NCBI GenBank assembly: GCA_963718295.1
Contig: CAVQYV010000012.1
Span: 9,176-73,175 of the forward strand
Origin: CAVQYV01 sp963718295 [NCBI: uncultured Methylomirabilota bacterium]
GTDB taxonomy: Bacteria > Methylomirabilota > Methylomirabilia > CAVQYV01
DNA length: 64,000 bases
Direction: 5' to 3'
The position numbers and the translations under genes are program-made. The notes below the pieces were generated by a model. The model was not told where the DNA came from. It saw only the letters and a program-made list of their open reading frames with translations, and made no database searches. Positions 17,517-26,627 of this stretch are shown here, one piece after another (position 1 is the first letter of the stretch; each line of letters begins with the position of its first letter).

Positions 17517-18277
17517 ATGAGATTCCTTCGGGTCTTGGCGGAGGGCCGTTCCGTTTATGGAATCCTCAGGGGGAGAGGGTTCACCGAATCCAGGGAGACC
17601 TGTTGAAAGAGTACCAAGAGACGGGAGATCTTTACGGGATTTCCGAGGTAAAGCTGCTCTGCCCCTGTGAGCCCCCCAAGATCTTTGCCGTCGGACGCAA
17701 CTACAAGAGCCACATTGGGGACCGGAAGCCTCCCGAGAGCCCGGAGATCTTCTACAAACCGATCAGCGCCCTGCAACATCCCGGTGACCCCATTGTAATC
17801 CCCCGGGGGGCCCATAACGTGCACTTCGAAGGCGAGCTGGTAGCGGTGATCGGAAAGAGGGCCAAGAAGATTTCTGTCTCTGAAGCGGCGGGGGTGATCT
17901 TCGGCGTGACCTGCGGCAACGACGTGAGCGAACGGGACTGGCAGATCGGACCCCAGAGGGACCTACAGTGGTGGCGGGCCAAGGGGGCCGATACCTTTGC
18001 CCCGCTCGGCCCCATGATCGTGGGGGGGATCGAATACGACAATCTGCTCCTTCAGACCCGGGTGAACGGCAAAGTGGTCCAGGAGCAGCGCACCTCTGAT
18101 CTCCTGTTCAGCCTGGAAACCATCGTGAGCTGGATCAGCCAGTTCGTCACCCTCACACCTGGAGACTTGATTTTCACCGGCACACCGGGAACCACCAGCC
18201 CGCTCCAACCAGGTGATGTGGTGGAAGTGGAGATCGAGGGCATCGGCATCCTGCAGAATCCGGTTGTCAGCGAATGA
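17517..18277 (+). CDS. fumarylacetoacetate hydrolase (FAH) family protein, N-terminal frameshift
   Basis: Core FAH domain from KIFAVGRNYKSHI onward: metal ligands E in HFEGELVAVIG, D in GNDVSERDWQ, and the closing TPGDLIFTGTPGTTSPL. Members hydrolyse or decarboxylate/dehydrate acylpyruvates and 2-keto-3-deoxy sugar acids. The natural N-terminus MRFLRVLAEGRSVYGILRG begins at ATG 17517; after a run of five G (near 17570) the frame changes and continues GERVHRIQGDLLKEY. One missing G would explain it, so this is either a lesion or a homopolymer consensus error. An uninterrupted alternative starts at ATG 17483 but has an atypical N-terminus. It is the last gene of the plus-strand operon. Confidence 0.85.
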
Positions 18278-18299
18278 ATCAGGCCACGCGAGTTTCCCA

Positions 18300-19121
18300 C
18301 TAATATCTGAACACCACTTGGATGCCGAAACTCCGTCGGCTGGAGCAAGGCGCAATGAAAACCCTTCGCCTTTCGGACTCCGTCTGCATTACGCAATCCG
18401 CGGAAAGATAGGCTATCCACCACCCTAAAGCGACCTGCGAAAGATAGTGCTCATCATCGTTGATCCTCGAGAGCCCCACCACGGCCGAGGCCAGGTAGAG
18501 GGGAACCTTCCAATAGACGCTCCGGGTCATCTTGGCGGCCACGATGAAAGGCACGGCGCCTATGAAGCTGTGCCCACTGACACTCTGATGATCATGGAAG
18601 GGCCTCCAATGAGAACTCCCATCCTCCGGCCTCGATCCTCCCAAGGCATATTGCAGCAGAAACACCGGGGGACCTCCGACCAGAAGGCTTCGCAGTGAGT
18701 TTTCCCCCCACTGTTGAATTTCTGAGCCCGCTTCCGCTTTATCTCTCATGAGCCTCCCGACAATCGCTGCACCTGCAAAAAGTGGAACTGCGACCCAGGC
18801 CGAGCCCATATGTTCCGCGCCTTCTGATAGGTCATCAGTGAATTCACCTCGTACGGATTCTTGATACCACTCCTCGATCTCCCTGTCGGCGCTGGTATTC
18901 GCTACGATTCCCGCTACCCCCAATCCTAATCCCATCATTCCCAGGTTTTTGCCCGAGTAGAAGTTTTTGTAATCCTGGAAAACGATGGTCCCAGCCTCCG
19001 TCAACCAGGGCCATGCCCTCTGATCTTCCTCCGCCCAGGCGATCCCTGGGAGGAAGACCAAGGAAAACAGAAAGACCCCGACCCTGGTCCAAAACTCACG
19101 CAGGCCTTTATGAATCATCAC
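18300..19121 (-). CDS. PAP2 superfamily membrane phosphatase
   Basis: 273 residues with an N-terminal signal or anchor (VGVFLFSLVFLPGIAWA). The phosphatase motifs are a KxxxxxxRP-like region (SRPEDGSSHWRP), the SVSGHSF motif with the catalytic His, and SRINDDEHYLSQVALGWW with the nucleophile-side His. Likely acts on a phospholipid, undecaprenyl or other phosphate at the outer face of the membrane. Its GTG/ATG start overlaps the stop of the nitrilase gene, so the two are translationally coupled, though a functional link is not obvious. The stop lies 22 bases from the converging FAH gene. Confidence 0.85.
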   Translation of the reverse strand: MMIHKGLREFWTRVGVFLFSLVFLPGIAWAEEDQRAWPWLTEAGTIVFQDYKNFYSGKNLGMMGLGLGVAGIVANTSADREIEEWYQESVRGEFTDDLSEGAEHMGSAWVAVPLFAGAAIVGRLMRDKAEAGSEIQQWGENSLRSLLVGGPPVFLLQYALGGSRPEDGSSHWRPFHDHQSVSGHSFIGAVPFIVAAKMTRSVYWKVPLYLASAVVGLSRINDDEHYLSQVALGWWIAYLSADCVMQTESERRRVFIAPCSSRRSFGIQVVFRY

Positions 19122-20110
19122 CGGGCGGGCCGGTCATCAGCCGGGCTTTCATCATCCGCTTTTCTGGTCACCGGCCACTGGGGGCGTTCGTCGACCATAA
19201 GCTGAAACACGTCGGGCCGCGCGTAGTGGCCCACCACATCGAAATCGAATTTGCCTCGGACTACCTCACCCAGATCAAGGTCCGCAAACAAAACCCCCTC
19301 CTGGCCGAAGAGAGGACCCGCTACCACCTCTCCCAGGGGGGAGATCACCGCACTGCCGCCCCGGCAGATTACTTCGGGGGCGCTGGCCAAATCCTCCAGC
19401 CCTTCCAGATCGGGAGGATACATGGCCTTGGTGACGAACTGATTGCAGCCCAGGACGAAGCAGCGCCCTTCGCATGCGATGTGTCGGAGGGTGGCCTGCC
19501 AGGTATCCCGGGCATCGGCCGTGGGGGCCAAATAGATTTCCACCCCTTTTCCGTATATGGCCATCCGGGCCAGGGGCATATAGTTTTCCCAGCAGATCAA
19601 ACCGCCGACCCTGCCGAATTCTGTATCGAGGACCGTCAGGGTGCTGCCGTCGCCCTCTCCCCAGATGAGCCGCTCCGCAGCCGTAGGCTTCAGTTTTCGA
19701 TGCTTTCCCCCCAGGCGACCATCGGGGCCAAAATAGAGCAGCGTGCAATAGAGCGTGCCCCGGCTGAACTGGCTATCCCTTTCGATCACCCCGATGGCGA
19801 CAAAGGCATTCGCCTGCCGGGCCGCCTCCCCCAATGCCTCGGTGGCGGGACCAGGCACATCCACGGCGTTAGCCCAATAGGTCTGCCAGGTACGGCGACC
19901 CTCTGGGCGGCGGCTGCCCACCACACTCCCAAAGCTCAGACCCCGGGGATAGGCGGGAATGAACGCTTCAGGAAAGAGGATCAATCGGGCACCCTCGGCT
20001 GCCACTTCGGCAATCAGGCGGACAGCCTTCTCCACCGTGGCCTCGCGACGGAACAGGACAGGCGCGGCCTGCACCACTGCAACCTTCAACTGCAAAGAAG
20101 CCTCACTCAT
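19118..20110 (-). CDS. nitrilase (carbon-nitrogen hydrolase, branch 1)
   Basis: 330 residues. Catalytic triad: Glu in ILFPEAFIPAYPRG, Lys in KHRKLKPTAAER, Cys in GGLICWENYMPLAR. The CWENYMPLAR string and length place it in the true nitrilase branch, which hydrolyses organic nitriles to acids and ammonia; aliphatic or cyanide substrates cannot be told apart here. The start ATG lies at 20108-20110 with AAGGAGA close by. It may be transcribed with the MoaD-like gene 240 bases upstream, but the gap is long. Confidence 0.92.
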   Translation of the reverse strand: MSEASLQLKVAVVQAAPVLFRREATVEKAVRLIAEVAAEGARLILFPEAFIPAYPRGLSFGSVVGSRRPEGRRTWQTYWANAVDVPGPATEALGEAARQANAFVAIGVIERDSQFSRGTLYCTLLYFGPDGRLGGKHRKLKPTAAERLIWGEGDGSTLTVLDTEFGRVGGLICWENYMPLARMAIYGKGVEIYLAPTADARDTWQATLRHIACEGRCFVLGCNQFVTKAMYPPDLEGLEDLASAPEVICRGGSAVISPLGEVVAGPLFGQEGVLFADLDLGEVVRGKFDFDVVGHYARPDVFQLMVDERPQWPVTRKADDESPADDRPAR

Positions 20111-20354
20111 TCTATCTCCTTCCCATCTATCTCCTCCCCATGAGGAAAACCCATCATCATATTATGTTTATGTCGCTGGCAGGGAACGACTGCTTCACGT
20201 CATGCCAACGCTGCCGATAGCCGAGAATCACTTCTATGAAAAGGAGCGCTGCGAGGATTTCCGGGAGAAAGTGGATGAGCAACTCGCTGACCTCGTCGAG
20301 ATGGGACGGATAGGAGAGAAGCACCCTCGGGACAGAGGACCGTTTGGGACAGGC

Positions 20355-20648
20355 CTACATGACCGGGCGGATGGGGGCCGCCAGGATGGGCCCCGAGGAA
20401 CCATCCTCTTTTCCCCCGGCGATGGGGGGGAAGATGCTGAGGGTGTCCCCCTCAGCCAGTGGCTTATCCAGTTCCGCATGCCGGCCATTCACCAGCAAGA
20501 TCTTGGGCATGGCCTCGGGGATCTTCAGCTCCTGCAGGATCTCCTTCACCGAAGCCCCATCTGTGAATTCCATGATGGCCGTTTTATTTTCTGCATTGGA
20601 TGGCAGGTATTTAGATAAGATAGCATAAAGTTGAACTTTAACCTTCAT
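20355..20648 (-). CDS. moaD: MoaD/ThiS-like sulphur carrier with a C-terminal extension past Gly-Gly
   Basis: 97 residues with a beta-grasp ubiquitin-like fold: MKVKVQLYAILSKYLP, then ILLVNGRHAELDKPLAEGDT and LSIFPPIAGG. In MoaD the Gly-Gly is the very end of the protein, where it is adenylated and thiocarboxylated. Here 18 more residues (KEDGSSGPILAAPIRPVM) follow, so the carrier would have to be trimmed, or the tail is a regulatory plug. It overlaps the FAD oxidoreductase gene by 11 bases and sits at the end of the AOR operon, matching AorD of aldehyde-oxidoreductase operons, where a MoaD-like protein serves tungstopterin assembly. Confidence 0.85.
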   Translation of the reverse strand: MKVKVQLYAILSKYLPSNAENKTAIMEFTDGASVKEILQELKIPEAMPKILLVNGRHAELDKPLAEGDTLSIFPPIAGGKEDGSSGPILAAPIRPVM

Positions 20649-21900
20649 AGATCCTTTCTCCCAGCAAAACCCTTCCCCACTTCAGCGGGAAGCGAACCGC
20701 TTCCTCCCGTAACGAGCCCAGAATTCTGCGCGTCCGAATCAATGAAAAAAGGGTACCTGCGTCCTCAACCCTGCCCATGAGGGAAGCCCCCACCAAACAT
20801 CCCTCCCGGAAGACAAGCCGACGGTACACACCTGCCCCGGGGTCCGCATGGGCTAAAATCTCGAAACCATTCCCTTGGGCTCGCGTCAGACCCAGGGCCG
20901 CCGTCACATGGCCAAAGAGGTAGGTGACATTACGACTGATGAACCCCTCAAAGTCGGCAGGGACACCAGCCATATTGTATCCCGCGATCTCGCCCTGGGA
21001 GACCGCGGTGGGCCAGATGGCGCTCACCCGCCTCTCTCGGGTCAGGAAATCCAGACCCTCTGCCACATCCCCGGCAGCAAATACGTTGGGAACACTGGTC
21101 CGCATCCGCTCATCTACCAGAATGCCGTTCTGGGTCTCTATCCCGGATCCCTTCAGGAAATCGATATTGGGTCGAACGCCCTTTCCCACCACCACCATCT
21201 GGGCCGGCAGGATCTCGCCATCCTCAAGCACGACCTCACTCACCGCTCCCCGGGAGCCAGCGCGGATCTCTCTGGCATCCAATCCCTTGATCACCCGGAC
21301 CCCCTCCTCCTCCATGGCCGACTCGATTCGGGCAGCCCCCCCTGGATCCAGCATCTGGGAGAGAACCTGGGGGGATTTGACCACCACGGTCATCTTCAGG
21401 CCCTGGGGAAGCAGCGCATTGGCCACCTGGAGGCTAACCAATCCGGCCCCCAGGATGACCACCTCTCGAACCTTTTTTCGCCAGGCCGCGATGCCCCCCG
21501 CGTCTGCTACCGTCCGCAGCCCGAAGACTCCCCGATGGCGAATGCCCGGGATGGAGGGGAAGGTAGGAGAAGCCCCAGCGGCAATCAGCAGATTATCGAA
21601 GGAGATGGGAGAGCCGCGGTCCAACAAGACCCTCTGCCCGGGGATATCAAGCCCGATCGCCCGATGGCCGAGGTAGGGCTGGAGCGCGTAATTCCCGTAG
21701 AAGCTAAGGTCACAGTACTCAAGCTCTTCCCTGGCGATCTTTCCTCCCAGGTAATAAGTGGTAAGAACCCGGGAATAGGCGGGGCAATCCTCATCGGAGA
21801 CAATGGTGACGATGCTGGTAGAGTCGTGTTTACGGATCGCCCTGGCCGCTGCCAGACCCGCTGCACTGTTGCCGATGATCACCTGCCTCTTAGTTGCCAT
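20638..21900 (-). CDS. aorC: FAD/NAD(P)-dependent oxidoreductase, AorC-like subunit
   Basis: 420 residues in the pyridine nucleotide-disulphide oxidoreductase family. FAD motif IIGNSAAGLAAARAIR (residues 8-23), a second Rossmann motif VVILGAGLVSLQVANALL, and FAD-closing VPNVFAAGDVAEG. No redox-active CxxxxC is present, so it is of the ferredoxin/nitrite-reductase NirB-like type. In AorABC complexes this subunit transfers electrons between the ferredoxin chain and NAD(P). It lies 26 bases after the first C_GCAxxG_C_C gene, in the same operon as AOR and ferredoxin. Confidence 0.88.
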   Translation of the reverse strand: MATKRQVIIGNSAAGLAAARAIRKHDSTSIVTIVSDEDCPAYSRVLTTYYLGGKIAREELEYCDLSFYGNYALQPYLGHRAIGLDIPGQRVLLDRGSPISFDNLLIAAGASPTFPSIPGIRHRGVFGLRTVADAGGIAAWRKKVREVVILGAGLVSLQVANALLPQGLKMTVVVKSPQVLSQMLDPGGAARIESAMEEEGVRVIKGLDAREIRAGSRGAVSEVVLEDGEILPAQMVVVGKGVRPNIDFLKGSGIETQNGILVDERMRTSVPNVFAAGDVAEGLDFLTRERRVSAIWPTAVSQGEIAGYNMAGVPADFEGFISRNVTYLFGHVTAALGLTRAQGNGFEILAHADPGAGVYRRLVFREGCLVGASLMGRVEDAGTLFSLIRTRRILGSLREEAVRFPLKWGRVLLGERIYEG

Positions 21901-21926
21901 CAGATCTTACCCGGTTGAACCCAAGG

Positions 21927-22547
21927 CTACACCCAGAATTTATTGGAAAAACGCTCGCTGGTGAGCTCTTGCTTGATCCTTTCCCTCTCGTCCGAGGTGC
22001 GATTCAAAATCTCCAAAATCCCCTCGGTGGCCCACCCTGCAGCCAGGGCAATGGTACACTGCTCAGGAGTCCCGCATCCCTTCTCGCTCGCAATCTTGAA
22101 TAGCTCCTTGTTTCTTTCCGGTATGCGGGAATTGAGGGCGATCCCGAAATTCCGGATCTGTATCTCCCGACAGGTCAAGGCCCCCCACCGCTCCAGGAAC
22201 TTGTCGCCAATGTACTTCTTCACATCCCGGTAGGCCAGCCATCGGCTGGTCTTGTCCTGGGCGTTCTCCTCTTTGGTGACGCCGGTTGCCAGGCTGATGG
22301 CGAAGGCGGCCCCGCTTAGGGCCCCACAAGAGCCAATCCCCATATTTCCAAACCCTCCCGTGAGCCCGATCAGGCCAGAGAAGATCTTCTCCTCCACCTC
22401 TTCCGCAGCCAGCCGAATGCCCTGCGATTTCAGAGAATCCGCAACCGCTGCAAAGGAGCAGTGGCCACACCCCACCAGCGACCTTTCATAGGCTGGCCCC
22501 AACTCCTTTGCCTTTTGTATGCAACATCTCCTTTGCTCATGATTCAT
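21927..22547 (-). CDS. C_GCAxxG_C_C family redox protein, copy A
   Basis: 206 residues from ATG 22547 (GGAGATG precedes). Cysteine motifs of the family: VGCGHCSFAAV near the N-terminus, GIGSCGALSGAAFAISLA in the middle, CREIQIRNFG and a later GCGTPEQC. The family consists of small helical proteins thought to bind iron-sulphur clusters; many sit beside oxidoreductases, and their chemistry is not established. The protein is encoded directly before the FAD subunit in the AOR operon and is paralogous to the next gene upstream. Confidence 0.85.
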   Translation of the reverse strand: MNHEQRRCCIQKAKELGPAYERSLVGCGHCSFAAVADSLKSQGIRLAAEEVEEKIFSGLIGLTGGFGNMGIGSCGALSGAAFAISLATGVTKEENAQDKTSRWLAYRDVKKYIGDKFLERWGALTCREIQIRNFGIALNSRIPERNKELFKIASEKGCGTPEQCTIALAAGWATEGILEILNRTSDERERIKQELTSERFSNKFWV

Positions 22548-22570
22548 GGAATAGTGCTCCTGTGATTGAA

Positions 22571-23173
22571 TTACAATAGCTTGTGCTTGATCTTCACCTG
22601 CTCCAGGGTGATGGGATTCTCCAGCATTCCCAGAATGGCCTCCACCGCCCATCCTGCAGTCCGGGGGATGGTGCAGGGATACTCTTTGGGGTTGGTGACA
22701 CATCCTCTGGCCAGCTCATCCTGGCCGAATTGATCCTTGGCCTGGGGGTTCCAGGAGTCATATTGCTTTCCAAACCGAGCCCAGGTCACATCCCGGCATC
22801 GAAGGCCGCCATATTCCTGTGCGAATCTCTCCCCGATGGTCTCGGCCACGGCATCGAAGGAGATCCACCGATGGTCCTTGTCCTTCTCCTGGTCGGCTCG
22901 GCTCACATGGGCCGCCAAGCTCACTGCGAAGCTGGCCCCTGTGATTGCCCCACAGGAGCCGACATTTAGATTCCCACACCCCCCGGAAAGCCCTACCAGG
23001 CCCGGGAAGATCTGATCCTCCACCTCCGGGGAAACCAACTCGACTCCCTCTGACCTTAAGGCCCCCATGGTGGCGCAGAAGGTGGACTGGGCACATCCCC
23101 ACCAGGTCCTCACGTATTCTGCTCCGAGTTCATGCGCCTTTTCCACGCACCTATTCCTCTTCTCCTCGTCCAT
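22571..23173 (-). CDS. C_GCAxxG_C_C family redox protein, copy B
   Basis: 200 residues. Family motifs WWGCAQSTFCATMGAL, NVGSCGAITGASFAVSLA, LRCRDVTWARFG and a C-terminal GCVTNPKEYPC. It resembles copy A along its length, so the pair arose by duplication. It starts 80 bases after the AOR stop, with a strong GC hairpin in the gap. The two copies could form a heterodimeric electron-transfer or cluster-carrying unit for the AOR complex; this is an inference from position. Confidence 0.85.
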   Translation of the reverse strand: MDEEKRNRCVEKAHELGAEYVRTWWGCAQSTFCATMGALRSEGVELVSPEVEDQIFPGLVGLSGGCGNLNVGSCGAITGASFAVSLAAHVSRADQEKDKDHRWISFDAVAETIGERFAQEYGGLRCRDVTWARFGKQYDSWNPQAKDQFGQDELARGCVTNPKEYPCTIPRTAGWAVEAILGMLENPITLEQVKIKHKLL

Positions 23174-23198
23174 ATCTTCCTTTTCTCCTCCTGAAGGC

Positions 23199-23237
23199 AG
23201 ATAGGGGGGGGATAGGGTCGCCCTATCCCCCCCTTTT
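23199..23237 (+). terminator. strong GC hairpin between AOR and C_GCAxxG_C_C genes
   Basis: Perfect stem AGGGGGGGATAGGG / CCCTATCCCCCCCT around a short loop. A T-run follows only on the plus strand, where no gene ends. On the operon (minus) strand it has no T-run after it, so it may act as an RNA-stability or partial-termination element between AOR and the downstream genes. Confidence 0.55.
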
Positions 23238-23252
23238 TTTGTGACATCGCAA

Positions 23253-25055
23253 TCAGGCCAGGCTCAACTCCTTCAATTTCTCCTTGGTGGGGACTCCGTT
23301 CTCATCCCAGCCCCGAAGCTGATAGTATTCGGGGAGCATCTCGGAGAGCCTCACCACCTGGCCCTTGGCGCCTCCTTCCGGCAGGGGCTCTTCCAAGAGA
23401 CGCTTGGGCAGGGTGTCATCTTTTTTGGATAGGCCGGCCTTCAGGTTGAACATGCGCTCCAGGTTCCAGATGCGTTCTCCTGCCTGGAGCATGCTCTCCT
23501 TGGTGTATTCCATCCCCGTGGCCGGGACCAGGAGCGCGTGGATCTCATCCGGCCCGATGGCGAAGGTATTGAACAGGCAGATTCCGACGCTATCCACCAC
23601 GGAAGTGGAGTTCTGGAAGCTGATGTCCCAGAACGCCTTCTCCTGGGTGGCGAAGGGGTCCAGCTTTACCGGGACACCCAGGATCTCCGGGGAGATCATA
23701 TAGCCCCGAACATGGCAGGCCCCGCGATTGGAGGTGGCATACTGAAGACCCATGCCCTGGGCCCCCCGTCCATCGTAGGCCGGAAACTCCTGTCCCTTGA
23801 CGGCCATGGAGAGTTCGGGGTGGCCAAATTTCTCCGTCATCCGCATGGATCCCTCAGCCAGGGCATCCCCAAATCCCTCCCGCCTTCCTGTCTTCTCCGT
23901 CATCTCCACCAGGGCCTCGGCGTTGCCGAAATTGAGGGCTGCCCCGGTCTCCTTGAAGGAGATATATCCCTTTTCGTACATTTCCATGGCCGCTGCAATG
24001 GTCACGCCCAATGAGATGGGGTCCATTCCCATCTCATTGCAGATGTAATGGGCCTTGGTGATGGCATCCAGATTATCCACGCCGCAGCAGGCCCCCAAGG
24101 ACCAGGTGGTCTCGTATTCCGGGCCTTCGCCGGCGCCCTTGAACTTCGGGTTCTTGATCTCGGTCACCGGACCGCAGGCGATGGGGCAGGCAAAGCAGGC
24201 CTTGTTGCGGATCTCGATGTTGGCGCGAATCGATTCTCCCCCCGTCTTGTCTGCAGTGGGGAATACGCCGGTCTGGAAGTTCCTGGTAGGAAGGATGCCG
24301 GCGGCATTGATCACGTTCACCAGGAGGGCGGTCCCATAGGTCGGAAGGCCCACCGAGGTGGTGCCCGAGGCCTTGATCTTCTCCAGGACCATCAGCGCTG
24401 CCTTGCGGAATTCGTCTGCCCTTGCGACCTTGACCCCCCTGGTTCCGCGCACCGCCACCGCCTTCAGGTTCTTGGAGCCCATTACCGCACCCACGCCCGA
24501 GCGGCCCGCTGCCCGCGCCTTGTCGTTGAGGATTCCGGCAAACCGAACCAGCTTTTCCCCGGCGGGCCCGATGGTGGCAATCTTGACATCGGGATCGGTA
24601 TCTGCCCGGATCAGATCTTCCGTCTCATGGGTCGTCTTTCCCCAGAGATGATCGGCTGGGCGAATTTCGACCTTATCGTTGTAGACCCAGAGATAGACGG
24701 GCTTTTCCGCCTTTCCCTCAAAGATGATGAGATCGTAGCCGGCAAACTTCAGCTCCGCGCCGAAATACCCCCCGGAATTGGAGGAGGCAATCCCCCCGGT
24801 GAGGGGAGACTTGGTGATGACCATGTATCGGCCCGCCGCGGAGGCAAAAGTCCCCGTCAGAGGCCCGGTGGCCATGATCAATTTGTTTTTGGGGCTCAAG
24901 GGATCCACCTTGGGATCCACCTCGTCATAGAGCATCTTGGTACCCAATCCCCGGCCACCGATGAACTCCCTTGCCAGGTCCGGATTCAGATCCTCAACGG
25001 CCCAGGAATTCTTGGAGAGATTTACCCGCAGTATCTTCCCGATCCAGCCGGCCAT
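23253..25055 (-). CDS. aorB: aldehyde ferredoxin oxidoreductase, AorB-like W subunit
   Basis: 600 residues. Tungstopterin domain begins [16 protein letters not shown]; pterin motif [20 protein letters not shown] near 185-204. Cluster cysteines: [10 protein letters not shown] (three Cys, about 288-295) plus the distal Cys in [10 protein letters not shown]. Internal [10 protein letters not shown] contributes to the active site. The reaction is aldehyde oxidation or acid reduction with low-potential electrons. The gene overlaps the ferredoxin gene at its start, so the two are translationally coupled. With the ferredoxin, FAD subunit and MoaD-like protein it matches the AorABC set of denitrifying aromatic degraders, with two C_GCAxxG_C_C genes inserted. 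Confidence 0.92.
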   Translation of the reverse strand: MAGWIGKILRVNLSKNSWAVEDLNPDLAREFIGGRGLGTKMLYDEVDPKVDPLSPKNKLIMATGPLTGTFASAAGRYMVITKSPLTGGIASSNSGGYFGAELKFAGYDLIIFEGKAEKPVYLWVYNDKVEIRPADHLWGKTTHETEDLIRADTDPDVKIATIGPAGEKLVRFAGILNDKARAAGRSGVGAVMGSKNLKAVAVRGTRGVKVARADEFRKAALMVLEKIKASGTTSVGLPTYGTALLVNVINAAGILPTRNFQTGVFPTADKTGGESIRANIEIRNKACFACPIACGPVTEIKNPKFKGAGEGPEYETTWSLGACCGVDNLDAITKAHYICNEMGMDPISLGVTIAAAMEMYEKGYISFKETGAALNFGNAEALVEMTEKTGRREGFGDALAEGSMRMTEKFGHPELSMAVKGQEFPAYDGRGAQGMGLQYATSNRGACHVRGYMISPEILGVPVKLDPFATQEKAFWDISFQNSTSVVDSVGICLFNTFAIGPDEIHALLVPATGMEYTKESMLQAGERIWNLERMFNLKAGLSKKDDTLPKRLLEEPLPEGGAKGQVVRLSEMLPEYYQLRGWDENGVPTKEKLKELSLA

Positions 25056-25537
25056 CAGATTCTCACCTCCTTATGGGATCCCTTCAATTTGGCTGAGACG
25101 GCCTTCTTTTTGTTCAAGGGCGCACCCTCCGGCTCCTTGTATTCGATGGCCTTGGGGACACAGAAGAGGGCACATTCCGGCTCTCCTCCGCAGAGATCGC
25201 ATTTTTCCGCCTTTCCCGTCTCCGGGTTGACGGCGATGTCCCCAAATGGGCAGGCCAGCTCGCACATCCGGCAACCCACGCATTTCTGGATATCCACCCA
25301 CCAGACCCCCAGATCGTCGTTGTGGCCAATCGCCCCCGCCGGACAGGCCTTGGCGCACCAGGCATCCTCGCACTGCGTGCAGGTCAAGGGGATATAGACG
25401 GCCTCCTCCAAGAAAATTGTGGTGTGGATGCGGGAGCGGGCCGGGTTGAACTCACCCTCGTGCCGCATGGAGCAGGCGAGCTCGCAGCTGCGGCAGGCCG
25501 TACATTTGCTGTAATTGTAAGTTAAGACCTTGCTCAT
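25055..25537 (-). CDS. aorA: 4Fe-4S dicluster ferredoxin, AorA-like
   Basis: 160 residues from ATG 25537 (GGAGGGTCT precedes). Sixteen cysteines in four motifs: [11 protein letters not shown] at residues 12-22, [24 protein letters not shown] and [10 protein letters not shown]. This is the HycB/AorA type of polyferredoxin with about four [4Fe-4S] clusters. Role: electron wire between the tungsten subunit and the FAD subunit. The short linker CPAGAIG and CPFGDIAV are family-typical. First gene of the AOR operon, directly after a promoter. Confidence 0.92.
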   Translation of the reverse strand: MSKVLTYNYSKCTACRSCELACSMRHEGEFNPARSRIHTTIFLEEAVYIPLTCTQCEDAWCAKACPAGAIGHNDDLGVWWVDIQKCVGCRMCELACPFGDIAVNPETGKAEKCDLCGGEPECALFCVPKAIEYKEPEGAPLNKKKAVSAKLKGSHKEVRI

Positions 25538-25636
25538 AGACCCTCCTTCTTCAAAAAACGGCCATGGGCCTGGAAAATGAGGACTCAAAAACCTGCTACC
25601 ACCTCCCTCCTCCATTCATCGATATTCCATGATTTT

Positions 25637-25666
25637 CTATTATGATCTCCCCACCTCCCCTGTCAA
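25637..25666 (-). promoter_or_regulatory. sigma-70-like promoter of the AOR operon
   Basis: Minus strand TTGACA with CATAAT after 16 bases (or TAATAG after 18). It ends 100 bases before the ferredoxin ATG. Confidence 0.6.
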
Positions 25667-25727
25667 GGACAAATCATGCCATGCCACGGGCTCGATCTGA
25701 CGGCGGGCTTGGACCTGCAGCTTGAGT

Positions 25728-26627
25728 CTATGGAATCTGGACAAGGGAGGATCCCCGCGATCCTCGGATCTGCTGATAGGCCTCCTCGCTGTGGTAAGAG
25801 CTGCGCACAAAGGGAGCAGAGGCAACATGGGCAAACCCCAACTTCTCCGCCTTCTGTTTGAGCTGCGAGAAGATGGCAGGATGGATGTGGCCCTTCACCG
25901 GGGTCTGGCGAGGTGTGGGCTGTAGGTATTGGCCCAAGGCCAGCAGATCACAGGAGGCCCCCCGTAGATCCACCATGACCTCCTCCACCTCTTTGATCGT
26001 CTCTCCCAGACCCAACATGAGGCCGGATTTGGTGAGTATCCCCCTCCCCTTCTCTTTCGCCAGGGAGAGGATTCGCAGCGAACGCGCATAATCGGCCTGG
26101 GGGCGAATGGGGGGATAGAGGCGGGGAACTGTCTCCAGGTTATGGCCCAGGATATGAGGCCTGGCCTCCAGGATGACCTCCAGAGGTGCCGCATCGCCCT
26201 GGAGGTCCGGGATGAGCACCTCGATGGCGGACTGGGGCAAAAGATCCCGAATGGCATGAATGGTGGAGGCAAAGTGGTGGGCGCCTCCATCTTTCAGGTC
26301 GTCCCGGGTGACGGAGGTGACGACCACATGGGCCAGTCCCAGGGCTTTGGCCGCCCGGGCTACCCGCAGTGGCTCTTCTGGATCCGGGGAGACGGGAGTT
26401 CCGGGGGAAACGGAGCAGAAGGCACAATCCCGGGTGCAGACCTTGCCCAAAATCATGAAGGTGGCTGTCCGCTGGGAAAAGCACTCCCCCTGATTGGGGC
26501 AGCGCGCCTCCTCGCAGACCGTGTGCAGGCCGTGCTCCTTGAGCAGCGCCGCCATCCGCGTCAGATCTTCAGGCTTGGGTGCCCTTTGTACCAGCCAGGA
26601 TGGCCTCCGACCCCTCACATCTCCCAC
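25728..26627 (-). CDS. lipA: lipoyl synthase
   Basis: 299 residues. N-terminal auxiliary cluster motif CEEARCPNQGEC (CX4CX5C) and radical-SAM motif CTRDCAFCSV (CX3CX2C) are intact, as is the closing RSSYHSEEAYQQ near the C-terminus with the auxiliary-cluster Ser. The enzyme inserts two sulphurs into octanoyl groups on lipoyl domains. The GTG at 26627 is the longest start and overlaps lipB by 59 bases; GTG 26618 is an alternative. Last gene of the pdxA-acoX-lipB-lipA operon. Confidence 0.96.
   Translation of the reverse strand: MGDVRGRRPSWLVQRAPKPEDLTRMAALLKEHGLHTVCEEARCPNQGECFSQRTATFMILGKVCTRDCAFCSVSPGTPVSPDPEEPLRVARAAKALGLAHVVVTSVTRDDLKDGGAHHFASTIHAIRDLLPQSAIEVLIPDLQGDAAPLEVILEARPHILGHNLETVPRLYPPIRPQADYARSLRILSLAKEKGRGILTKSGLMLGLGETIKEVEEVMVDLRGASCDLLALGQYLQPTPRQTPVKGHIHPAIFSQLKQKAEKLGFAHVASAPFVRSSYHSEEAYQQIRGSRGSSLVQIP

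Noticed and set aside
20201-20618. Plus-strand frame starting MPTLPIAENHFYEKERCEDF
   Set aside because: The first 45 residues look protein-like, but the rest runs antisense through the MoaD-like gene and no ribosome site is present.
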